Of a DNA stretch of 64,000 nt, positions 56,751 to 64,000 are shown in pieces. The stretch is from assembly GCA_963377175.1 (NCBI GenBank), contig CAUJNA010003782.1, positions 62,001-126,000 on the forward strand, written 5' to 3'. The translations under genes were made by a program, and so were the position numbers. How positions within the stretch are numbered: position 1 is the stretch's first letter; every line of letters starts with the position of its first letter. Below the pieces are notes generated by a model. That model was given only the letters and a program-made list of their open reading frames with translations. It ran no database searches and had not been told where the DNA came from. The DNA is from Effrenium voratum (taxonomy: Eukaryota > Sar > Dinophyceae > Suessiales > Symbiodiniaceae).

Positions 56751-57190
56751 ATGGAGCGACCTCCAAGAATCAAAGCAGCCACAAGATACCTCAACTCGAA
56801 CGAACAGACCAAGTACATGCTATCACGCATTGCTTTGCGGAGTTTGCTCCAACCTTCCCCAAAGTTCCACAAAGCGAACCGTTTGGGTGGCTGACCCCAA
56901 GTCCACTGCAGGAAAGCTCTACAATTTGCACAGACATGTCCTCGACCAAGGGGATTCTTGTGGAATGGTCCTTCTATATGTAGTTTTTTTCCGCACCCTG
57001 GCCAGGTTCGTCCTGGTTCTTGAGCATCCTGCTGTGCCGGGTATGCCTGTTCCACCGCACAGTTTTTGAGGTTGACTTCTACCCGCACGAGCGGCTTGGT
57101 TGCGCTGCGCAAGCCATGTCCAGTTTCGACCTGTGGTCGGAGCACCAGGTTGCTTGGGGTTGGCATGGATATTCGGGTGACGACCCTCAA
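56751..57190 (+). CDS. Coding-like stretch, strand uncertain
   Basis: + strand: MERPPRIKAATRYLNSNEQ, TKYMLSRIALRSLLQPSP, KFHKANRLGG (56751-56894), then YNLHRHVLDQGDSCGMVL in another frame. Minus strand: a 173-codon frame ending LRYLVAALILGGRSMSEK ... IIRLSKQ (56669). Both look real; one is a shadow. Confidence 0.35.
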
Positions 57191-57313
57191 GGGACCTGCA
57201 TAACTTGGGAGCGTTGGACTGCATTATGTTGCTGCATCTCTCTGCTTTGCGTTCAGGATTGTAAGGGACTGGCCAGGCAGCTGATTTTGGCGAACAGTTC
57301 CACGTTGGTGTAG
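57020..57313 (+). CDS. ORF of 97 codons, unknown
   Basis: VCLFHRTVFEVDFYPHERL, GCAAQAMSSFDLWSEHQV, AWGWHGYSGDDPQGTCIT, WERWTALCCCISLLCVQD, CKGLARQLILANSSTLV, stop. Strong composition. Frame upstream begins after a T8 tract at 56983. Confidence 0.45.
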   Translation: MSILLCRVCLFHRTVFEVDFYPHERLGCAAQAMSSFDLWSEHQVAWGWHGYSGDDPQGTCITWERWTALCCCISLLCVQDCKGLARQLILANSSTLV

Positions 57314-57401
57314 TCGCATTTATTTATTTTTATCTGGAAATATTGACTTGGTTTGTCTTCACTGGACGTCGGTTTTACAGGATTGACATTATTTCGCCAA
57401 G

Positions 57402-57560
57402 ATTTTCCTGGACTCAAAGCGTGACTATGTCACCATGCGCAAATGCATCCACGAGTTTCTGCAGCCAGCCTTTGATTTGGCCAATTGCGGGTGCAGCCAA
57501 CAGAAAGCCCACCTCAACTTCACCAGCATGTGTATACATAATGCTCACGTATGTAAATAA
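57402..57560 (+). CDS. Terminal exon, unknown protein
   Basis: IFLDSKRDYVTMRKCIHEF, LQPAFDLANCGCSQQKAH, LNFTSMCIHNAHVCK, TAA. Acceptor ttcgccaag (57401). AT-rich DNA follows, as expected for the end of a gene. Confidence 0.55.
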   Translation: MFLDSKRDYVTMRKCIHEFLQPAFDLANCGCSQQKAHLNFTSMCIHNAHVCK

Positions 57561-58795
57561 CAACATACTGGCATCTCATTAGTATCGATCTATAGTTATA
57601 AGGGTTATATTACAAGTCGCACACACCCCCAAGAACTACATTAGGAGCATGTTGTTCATCTCACCCTTCAATAAGCATACATATATAGTGCGTATATATA
57701 CCCAGTACTTCCAAGACGCCAGTAAACTATGTCTTTACAAAAAGACGGTGTTTAACCCAAAAGACGGTGTTTACCCGTGAATGGCCCGTGAATAGGGTAT
57801 CTGTTGGCTAGGCCCACCTGTGAAGCCTGCTGGTCTCTGGTTTTTGAGAGCACCATCAAAGGTCCGGTGATGCAACATGCCTGCGTGCCAAGTGTATTTC
57901 CCATGCATGTGACCAGGTAAGGTGTCATGCTAGCTATGCAGCATGGATATGGACCCCATGGATCGAGATTACCTTCTCTGCTGCGCTGCGTGATTCACGC
58001 GATGGCATCAGCATGCAAGATGCCACACGCGCAACAACAAACTCATAGCATCACTGCGCAACAACGTGTCTTAAGTCGTGTTATGGGCAGGGCTACCGTC
58101 TAGGAGGTGGTAATTCGATGCTTGTAGGCTAGCTGTGCTGTATGGGAATCGCAGACAGTGTCGATTTTATGTTTGCATGCTGCGCTAGTATCGTTGACAA
58201 ATCGGGGACCGAGTTTACCAGTGAAAGAAGGAGTTTACCCGTGAAAAGCACGTGAATTCCTCCCCCCTAGATGGCTACAAAGCTGTTTGCCCAGCTATGT
58301 GGCGCGGACTAGATCCTTGCGCCTGCAAAAATTGGCCGCAATGTTTCCGCAGAAGTGTAATTAGATTGTGGCGCGTCCAGCCAGCCAATGGATGATCCTG
58401 GTGTGGTGCCTGAGAAACGGCCGGCTCCAACACTAGACTACACGCGCGCCTAGCGCCATCTTATCGAACAACTAAAACTGCGCACACAATATCAATACCA
58501 CTCTGGCGTATATGCGGTGGTGGTGTCTCACTGCGCAGTGGCAAAACCAGGTGGTAACCAGAGGTGAAACCGTGAGCAGCGTGAATGAGCGTGAAATTTC
58601 CCAAGACCATGTTTACTCGCTAAAGACGTATGAAACGCTGTTTGCTCATGTCTTTGGATGCCCTGGGTATAAATATATATATATATATATAGATATATAT
58701 ATATATATGTATATATACGTATATATGTCTCCGGGAGTCTGCCGACTAAACATCCTTCAATAAACAAATGGCCCCCCCTGGCGTCTGCCGACTAA
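57561..58795 (+). other. Gene-poor gap with local direct repeats
   Basis: No coding frame. aaaagacggtgttta occurs twice at 57738-57770; the 'gtttacc.gtgaa' phrase recurs at 57768, 58213 and 58232. AT microsatellite at 58672-58725. The phrase gtctgccgactaaac occurs at 58737 and again at 58782 beside the next gene start. Confidence 0.6.
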
Positions 58796-58808
58796 ACGTC
58801 CGAGGCTC

Positions 58809-58960
58809 ATGGGGGACAGCCTCCTGGACCTCGCCAGCTTGCGCCTCGAGAGCTCTGAGCCCTTCCTCAGCACCGCCCGCGCGGTGCTGGGCTCCGGCGC
58901 CAGGCGCTGCTCGGCCGCGGCTCGTCGGCCGAGTCCGCGGGCCGCGGGCGGAGTTGGCGG
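58809..58960 (+). CDS. Candidate first exon of the glycosyltransferase gene
   Basis: MGDSLLDLASLRLESSEPF, LSTARAVLGSGARRCSAA, ARRPSPRAAGG. First ATG after the gap. The end is uncertain, before a G-run intron. Assignment to the glycosyltransferase gene rests on position and strand only. Confidence 0.4.
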
Positions 58961-59505
58961 ATGTGGGTGTGGCGGGGTGTGGGAGGGTGTGGGGGGGGGG
59001 GTGTGTGGGCGTTGGTAGGAATAGATCACTCCCGGCGAAAGTTGCTGGACTTTCAACTTTTTGGGCTTGGAACATGTGAGTGGAATGTAGAAAGTTTGGA
59101 TTTTTTGTGGGTCAGGAAAGAAGAATCGGACCTCCAAAAATGGGGGGGGGGTTAGCATCAAAGACACACTAGGTGAGTTGCTCCCACGTTGCCATGGCAC
59201 TTGACAGGGAATTGGTTCCTCCAAGATGTCCATATGTCAACGTGGGTTCGTTACATGGAAATATGGACCAGAGCCTGCCGTTTGAAATCCATTTTTACCG
59301 TTTGACCGGATGGAACGACGGAAGGGCGGTTGGAAAAAAGTTGAAACCCAGTATGGGTGCTTTGCCTGTAGCCCGAGACAAGATTGTTGGGTGCCTGCAC
59401 CTTGCAAGCCCATGTCAGCCCAGGGCAGGACATTTTCCCGCTCTCTCTCTCGGGCGACACGCCTCTGGCACACTTTTGGATATGTGTGGTTGCTGTTTTT
59501 TTTGG

Positions 59506-59645
59506 AGTGCGTTGCGGCACCTATTCACAAGGGGCGCAGGCCCTACACGGTGCAGAACGAGACCAGGCTATTGGCGTATGCCACCTACGTTTGGGGCGAG
59601 GAGAGGGAAAACCATTTTGTCCAAGAGACTGACTTGCATCTCGCA
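59506..59645 (+). CDS. Probable glycosyltransferase-gene exon (N-terminal region)
   Basis: ECVAAPIHKGRRPYTVQNE, TRLLAYATYVWGEERENH, FVQETDLHLA. Preceded by a T8 tract and ggag. Coding-like; lies 300 bp before the first recognisable domain exon. Confidence 0.5.
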
Positions 59646-59945
59646 TGATTTCGCAAGGTTTGAAAGCCAGGGGTCTAAGAGCAAACTTGTTGATTCTGTT
59701 TCCTATTTGCTTGTCCTCTCCGCTTGAGTTGATTCGACAACAGGAACCCAGCTAGGTGTGTGCTGAAGTGGTCCTAGGCATGGCACGTGAAACGGATCAA
59801 AACCAGCGACTCCGAAAGCCAAGGGTCAAGTGCTGCTGGGTTCATTCAAACCCCCTTGCCACAAACAGCTTCGGCCGCCTTCTTGCTTCTTTACACTTTA
59901 ATGCCGGGTTTTGATTATGACTCACCTCGAGCCTAAGAGGCTCAG

Positions 59946-60110
59946 GTCAAGTGCCCAACACGTCATGGCCTCGAGCTATGGGCCGGTGAGGACTACGTGC
60001 GGTGGCTGCCGGCCTTCATCCAGCGCTTCCAGCAGCTGGGCGTGGAGAACCTCATCGTCTTCTGCGCGGACGAGGTGGGCTACCGCACGTGCCTGGAGAC
60101 CGAAAAATCT
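59946..60110 (+). CDS. Nucleotide-diphospho-sugar transferase (GT77-like), exon
   Basis: VKCPTRHGLELWAGEDYVR, WLPAFIQRFQQLGVENLIV, FCADEVGYRTCLETEKS. The pattern W....F...LGV.NLIVF..D......C matches the start of the nucleotide-diphospho-sugar transferase domain found in GT77-type arabinosyl/galactosyl/xylosyltransferases, which act in the Golgi on glycoproteins or polysaccharides. Acceptor ggctcag (to 59945). Ends at a GC donor, at 60111, or at 60126 if the repeat-D-like bases are included. Confidence 0.75.
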
Positions 60111-60252
60111 GCGCCTGGGATGCAGGCGACACAGCTGGCCGTGGTTGTCAAAACCGGTTGGTAGGTGACATTCACCACCCATTGTGGAACCTACTTTACT
60201 GGGGATTGGGATGTTCACTGGGGGTGCGATTTGGATTTTGACCCATGGCCCA
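60111..60252. mobile_element. Repeat family D, copy 6, in glycosyltransferase intron
   Basis: cctgggatgcaggcgacac, 'ggccgtggttgtcaaaacc', 'accacccattgtggaacc', 'ttttgacccatggccc'. The left 12 bp are shared with 17080, showing that the element reaches to the exon border. Confidence 0.75.
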
Positions 60253-60404
60253 TCTCAGTCTCAGCGGGTTTTCAATTCCAATGTTTCTGGCTTCTCTTCG
60301 CCACTCAAAGCTCGGCAAATAGTTCAACGGCCATTTCCACGGCACTTTTCCGGGTGAAAATTGGCTGAACGGCTTTTCTTTTTTCTCCACGGCCTTTGGC
60401 GCAG

Positions 60405-60507
60405 AGTGGACCTGCGCAAAGCCGCCTGGACGCTGAGGCCTGCGTGTCCCTGTCAACGAAGACAGGGCTGCATCGCTACACCATCCCCTTGGCGATCATG
60501 TTTCTTG
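60405..60507 (+). CDS. Nucleotide-diphospho-sugar transferase, exon
   Basis: SGPAQSRLDAEACVSLSTK then TGLHRYTIPLAIMFLG. Matches the family segment before the DxD-like strand (C.......K.......F.L...L). Acceptor tttggcgcag (to 60404); donor GTGGCC at 60508, phase 1. Confidence 0.7.
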
Positions 60508-60585
60508 GTGGCCCCCAGCCGTCCGATTGTTTTTTTTTCTTCTAGGGTTTCGTTTTTGTTTTTGTTTTGTTTGGCTTTTTGGGCT

Positions 60586-60656
60586 TGTAGTTGGTTTAGT
60601 GGTAGTTTCCATTGAACCCACTAAAAGTGATATTCACTTTTAGCAGGGGATCTGAG
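60586..60656. mobile_element. Degenerate repeat B copy ending at an acceptor
   Basis: 'acccactaaaagtgatattc', 'acttttagcaggggatctgag'. Its terminal gag is the acceptor of the next exon. Confidence 0.5.
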
Positions 60657-60722
60657 GGCAGCCCAGGAATTTGGGCGTCGATGTCTTTGTCATTGACTTC
60701 GAAGCTTCGCTGAATAAGCGCC
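60657..60722 (+). CDS. Nucleotide-diphospho-sugar transferase, exon
   Basis: Two bases then QPRNLGVDVFVIDFEASLN and KR, phase 1 before GTGCAG. LGVDVFVIDFEA corresponds to the LG..V...DiD.v strand of the family, where the metal-binding DxD sits; here the acidic pair is D..E, an atypical form. Confidence 0.7.
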
Positions 60723-61192
60723 GTGCAGATTTGGGCAGGCCTCATTCAAAGAGGTTGGCCAGGCAAAGCACCAAACAGGTTCGCCGCGCAGCGGAATGCA
60801 AGTGGAATCACTCAAGACATTGGCTTGCACTTGATATTTATCGTAGCGACACATGAAGTAACCACAATGACAACTGTTTGTTTCGAACCTCCAACATGAC
60901 GCAGTCGGGGTCGGCGGAAAAATGCACTTGCCGAATTCAGCATTGGAGATCAGTGTGTTGGGAAGGGGGATTAGTTGTTGATAGGTTGCATGCACTAACA
61001 GGGGGAAGTGACTAAGTTTGATGGCTCTCCCACATCGTGTTGGTCTAGCCAACGCTAACTTGCAAAGCCGCGGTCAGGACAGACTTCCCCAGAATTAGCT
61101 CCCGTTTTTGATTTTTTGCTTTTGGGGTCCCTTTGTTTTCCACCAACCAGGAAAAACACATCTATTTTCGTTGCTGGGGTCCGATTTTCCAG

Positions 61193-61299
61193 CCAAGGAC
61201 ATTTATCCTTTCAAGGACCCCACGCCAAAGCTCCTGGCTGAACTGGAGAGCTACCCAGAGGTGCCGGAGTTCCTCATCGCCGGCTCCTTCGGGGATGCA
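61193..61299 (+). CDS. Nucleotide-diphospho-sugar transferase, exon
   Basis: Two bases then KDIYPFKDPTPKLLAELES, YPEVPEFLIAGSFGDA. KDPTPKLL follows the DxD strand as in the family (..DP.P.L......D.....). Phase fits the previous exon. Ends in phase 0 at a GC donor (61300). Confidence 0.75.
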
Positions 61300-61478
61300 G
61301 CTGGGACTCAAGAGCGACAGAGGAAAAGCAAGGCTTGAGTCCACAATTTGGTCGAGGCTTTGAAGGCTTTGAATGGGAACATGATATGATTGGATCCCCG
61401 ATGCACTGGAAGTCAAGTGTTTTTGTGTTTTTTCTACTTGGTCTTTGTTCTTTCTTGTTCCTTCTGGTGCCCATGCAG

Positions 61479-61529
61479 AACTGGGAAACATCAACCGGGA
61501 TGTTGGTGCCCTGGCCGGTCGGTGACGAG
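61479..61529 (+). CDS. Nucleotide-diphospho-sugar transferase, exon
   Basis: NWETSTGMLVPWPVGDE, phase 0, donor GTTCAC at 61530 (or GTGACG at 61522). ..N.STGM...P resembles the family's NTG..Y.RPT region. Acceptor gcccatgcag (to 61478). Confidence 0.55.
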
Positions 61530-61689
61530 GTTCACACAACGAAGGCTGAACTGGCTAGGGCTCAAGGGGCTCAAGCCTAGACTCTAGACCTCAAGTTCGT
61601 CTGTAGGCCTTCGCATTGCGTCTGAGTTCTCTTGGACGATTCTTCAGGTGTTATGCCCGCAGCCACAGCCTTGGGTATTCTAGACGATG

Positions 61690-61876
61690 AGCCTAGCCCT
61701 TCCAAGAAGGCTCGCCAGGCAGTCGCCAGCAGAACTGGCGACGATTCAGCAAGCAGCGGGGAATGCAGTCGAGAAGCGCAGCGTTCCACTTGCAGCATGT
61801 CTCCAGGCACTGAAAGACAGGCCCAGCCAGCGCCAGGCAGCAGACGGAGGCAGCATGACACGAGTTATGGGGGCTG
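61690..61876 (+). CDS. Probable glycosyltransferase exon, frame uncertain
   Basis: SLALPRRLARQSPAELATI, QQAAGNAVEKRSVPLAAC, LQALKDRPSQRQAADGGS, MTRVMG before a G-run and GC/GT sites. An overlapping frame (DEPSPSKKARQAVASRTG) is also open from 61632. Confidence 0.45.
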
Positions 61877-61904
61877 GGGGGCAGGGAGGGGAGGGGGAGG
61901 GAGC

Positions 61905-61984
61905 CCCAAGAAACCCTTATTAAGTCCCTATGAAGGCCTTATTTAGGGCGTATTTGGGCTCCCTCCCCTCCCCTCCCTCCCCAG
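61905..61984. mobile_element. Repeat family L, copy 2, ending at an acceptor
   Basis: 'acccttattaagtccctat', 'ggccttatttagggcgtatt', 'tgggctccctcccc', then ctccctccccag. The C-rich end provides the polypyrimidine-acceptor. Confidence 0.7.
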
Positions 61985-62156
61985 CTTTCATAAAGATCCA
62001 TCCGTGTGCACTCTGAAGGCATGCATCTGTAACGCCTTCGCCTACTACCGCAGCACCCCGGCGATGCGGGGCTTCACCCGCGTGCTGCTTGCCTGGCTAT
62101 ATCAGTACCCCTTCCCCCACGGAGTCACGCAGAAGGCGGGGCAAGGTTTCGGCGGA
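61985..62156 (+). CDS. Nucleotide-diphospho-sugar transferase, exon
   Basis: FHKDPSVCTLKACICNAFA, YYRSTPAMRGFTRVLLAWL, YQYPFPHGVTQKAGQGFGG. NAFAYYRSTPAMR...LLAWL matches the N.gf.y.RpTp.....l..W motif, followed by ..TQKA where the family usually has DQ..f. Donor chosen at GTGGCT (62157). Acceptor formed by repeat L. Confidence 0.75.
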
Positions 62157-62177
62157 GTGGCTGGGTTTACACGATTC

Positions 62178-62278
62178 CTAGGTCCCCTAGTAGTGCACTA
62201 TAGTGTACTTTTACCCTTTTCCCTACGAAAATAGACTACAGAAAAAGAATACCCCAACCTCTCTACTGGAGGATGTAG
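62178..62278. mobile_element. Repeat family A, copy 7
   Basis: Starts ctaggtcccctagtag, ends ctactggaggatgtag. A fragment of its core (ttcccctacgaaaatag) recurs at 62339. Confidence 0.8.
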
Positions 62279-62526
62279 CAGAGGGTGGCCCTGAGGGCGC
62301 TAGGCACATTCCTCTCAGAGGGGCACCGGACATGTGGGTTCCCCTACGAAAATAGCCTACAGAGGTTGCTTTTTTCCCTGCGGCCTTTGGCCACTCGCTT
62401 CTCCATGCCGCTCTGGCTCCAAGCGCAGGCGCTTTCGGCGTTCCTGGGGGAGGAGCCGCTGCAGAAGCTTGCTGCTCGGCGCGGTGCGATGGCACGCAGT
62501 GGGGAGCGCTCTGGAAGTGTGATGTG
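62279..62526 (+). CDS. Probable glycosyltransferase C-terminal exon
   Basis: Frame QRVALRALGTFLSEGHRTC ... RLLFSLRPLATRFSMPLW, LQAQALSAFLGEEPLQKL, AARRGAMARSGERSGSVM, stop. The first part crosses a repeat A fragment, so the real exon may begin near 62370. Confidence 0.45.
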
Positions 62527-63044
62527 ATGTTTTGGAGGCCTACGGTGACCCGCGTTTGCCATTTTAATAGGTAGTTCCCGCCAGTTGTGAAAGGCGAGGT
62601 TCGAGCTGCCTAGCTTCGAGAAGTACAAGAATAGAGGCGAGTCTGTGTCGGGTTTGCGACAGCCAGGGAAATGGCAAAATGGCAGGAGAGCAATCTTAGT
62701 CAATCGTTTTTGTCTGAAACTAAATTACTTGCCCCCAATGAATTTGAAAGCGCAAGTAAAACCAAGAGTGAATGAACTCCCAGTTTATTGTCCGCAACTT
62801 GTCATGTGAAGTTTTTGGTGTGCTTAGCAAACACTGAGGTGGTAGGTAATGTGCCTGCAGTGTATGTAGGAGACACTTGCGTCTGTCCGAATTGTGCACT
62901 GGGTGCGGTAAATACGACTAGCTGGGAAGTGATTACTCAGAGGTCCGCAGAGGGTGCTACACATTGAATTTGATGGCATGATTGGCTACGCAGGCAAGTG
63001 TGGCTATGATGGCTGAAACCTGGAGTTAGATGGAAGACTACATT
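62527..63044 (+). other. No feature recognised
   Basis: AT-richer than its neighbours; no exon with borders. Confidence 0.4.
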
Positions 63045-63165
63045 TGGGCGTGTCTTGCGTTGAGGGTACCCCTTGTTTTGTGGTTTTAAAGGGAAACCAA
63101 CGGGAAAACCCACAATTCTGTGGGGTCCCCCCCCAAAAAAAAGAGAAACCGGCACACCCATTGAG
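63045..63165. mobile_element. Repeat family O, copy 3
   Basis: Left gggcgtgtcttgcgttgag, right gagaaaccggcacaccc; centre 'ggttttaaagggaaacc' and 'gggaaaacccacaattc'. Confidence 0.65.
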
Positions 63166-63226
63166 CATGCTGGCTGGGGAAGGCTTCGCCATTTCAGGGG
63201 GTCATTTGTGGATGAAAAAAGCTGAG

Positions 63227-63316
63227 AGCTCAGGCGGGCGAACCTTGGCTGGTGAAGGCCGAGATGCTGGTCTTCCACTTGCCCCACTTCCCGCAGATTG
63301 CGCCGGGCGCCCTGGT
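63227..63316 (+). CDS. Exon candidate
   Basis: AGEPWLVKAEMLVFHLPHF then PQIAPGALVS before GTTTCT-type DNA. Could be the last glycosyltransferase exon or the next gene. Another frame (GRDAGLPLAPLPADCAGR) is open. Confidence 0.4.
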
Positions 63317-63771
63317 TTCTGGCAGGCGTCCAGGTGGCATAAATGGCCAGTCCCAGGCGGTTTGGATTGTCCCCTTGCCAGCGGTTGCGCATGGATGTCG
63401 AGACTGCAACCTTTCACCTTACATGCTTCCTCACCAAACGAACCTTCTTCCTCACTCAAAGTAGCTGCGACTCTGTCGCACATGCATTGCATGCATGCAT
63501 GTTTGCGTGTGATGAAGCTCGTCCGTGGTAGCGGGTTCGAGCACCCCTTGTCAGGTAAAGAATGTTGCGCTTTCAGATGTGGCTCAATCACTCAAAGATT
63601 TGGCATATCTAAACCAATTGCAGCCGCAGTTTTGCCAAATTGGTAAACCGGCCAGATTGTTACTTGGTTGCCTCTGTGTTTCCCCAGTCAGGGCAACCGC
63701 TACTGGACTCAAGACCTCGTCTTGAAAATGTAAAGCCTGGCCCTTCCCACTCAAGTTCGGCACATAAGCCC

Positions 63772-63845
63772 GCAAGTTAAGCCCTTAATAAGGCCTGATT
63801 TCAAGGCTTATGTTGGGCTCCCTCCACCCCCCCCTCCCCCCCGCC
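63772..63845. mobile_element. Repeat family L, copy 3
   Basis: 'agcccttaataaggcctg', 'aaggcttatgttgggctcc', then a C-run. Same layout as copies 1 and 2 but without an obvious AG directly after. Confidence 0.6.
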
Positions 63846-63852
63846 GGGCCCC

Positions 63853-63999
63853 ATGACAGACGCACCACCGCCAGGTGGTCCTTGCTGGACCCCGGGGTGG
63901 AGTTCTCCTCCTCGCTGAAGCTGGCCACTTCCGGGTGGGCAGGACGCCGAAGGGAAGAACTCCGCGGATTCCGCGGACGAAAGAAAGATACATGAATAC
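63853..63999 (+). CDS. Exon candidate at the right end
   Basis: RRTTARWSLLDPGVEFSSS, LKLATSGWAGRRREELRG, FRGR. Follows repeat L copy 3. Truncated or ending near the window border. Confidence 0.4.
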
Positions 64000-64000
64000 G

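Overview
This is nuclear DNA from a eukaryote, almost certainly a dinoflagellate. Coding sequence is cut into small GC-rich exons of about 40-200 bp. Most are on the + strand and are separated by introns of about 0.1-1.2 kb. Where homology fixes the boundary, several donors are GC rather than GT. The introns are full of short repeats with terminal inverted repeats, CA/GT and TTCA microsatellites and long G-runs. No bacterial-style operon, CRISPR array, phage, rRNA gene or tRNA gene was recognised. A Suessiales-type dinoflagellate (Symbiodiniaceae or Polarella relatives) would fit, but the species cannot be set from this window.

Three genes are recognisable by family. (1) 0.29-2.73 kb: four exons of an RluA-type pseudouridine synthase with the GRRHQIRVH motif. 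(2) 38.54-39.75 kb: three exons of the spliceosomal core protein SmD2, the best-supported gene, with two GC-AG introns. (3) About 58.8-63.4 kb: a multi-exon nucleotide-diphospho-sugar (GT77-like) glycosyltransferase. Three stretches look TPR-like: 20.97-22.9 kb (kinesin-light-chain-like), an exon at 28.28 kb, and 44.8-47.0 kb. The other exons belong to multi-exon genes I cannot name. The longest are 8.85-12.02 kb, 13.1-18.1 kb, 30.1-34.3 kb and 52.4-55.2 kb.

Layout: RluA gene with a 0.9 kb CA-rich intron (0-2.7 kb); weak ORFs (3-4.6 kb); exons around a 1.16 kb CA/CG microsatellite (5.7-8.2 kb); a long unknown gene with several introns, including a G-quadruplex-like one (8.8-12 kb); scattered exons (13-28 kb); a long open exon at 28.5 kb; a Pro/Ala-rich linker exon (30.8-31.3 kb); gene ends at 33.42 and 33.84 kb; a 0.5 kb TTCA satellite (36.6-37.2 kb); SmD2; mixed exons (40-43.4 kb); a TPR-like region with a 142-bp tandem triplication (44-47 kb); unassigned ORFs (47.4-57.6 kb); a gene-poor gap (57.6-58.75 kb); the glycosyltransferase to near the right end.

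The most interesting feature is the set of at least a dozen short repeat families. Several copies appear to be the introns themselves, coinciding with single introns between open frames, carrying their own donor or acceptor, and in some cases showing target-site duplications. That is the signature of introner elements, DNA-transposon-like sequences that create introns. Exon frames outside the three named genes are often ambiguous, because dinoflagellate DNA is poor in stop codons and two frames can look coding. Those cases are flagged in the entries.
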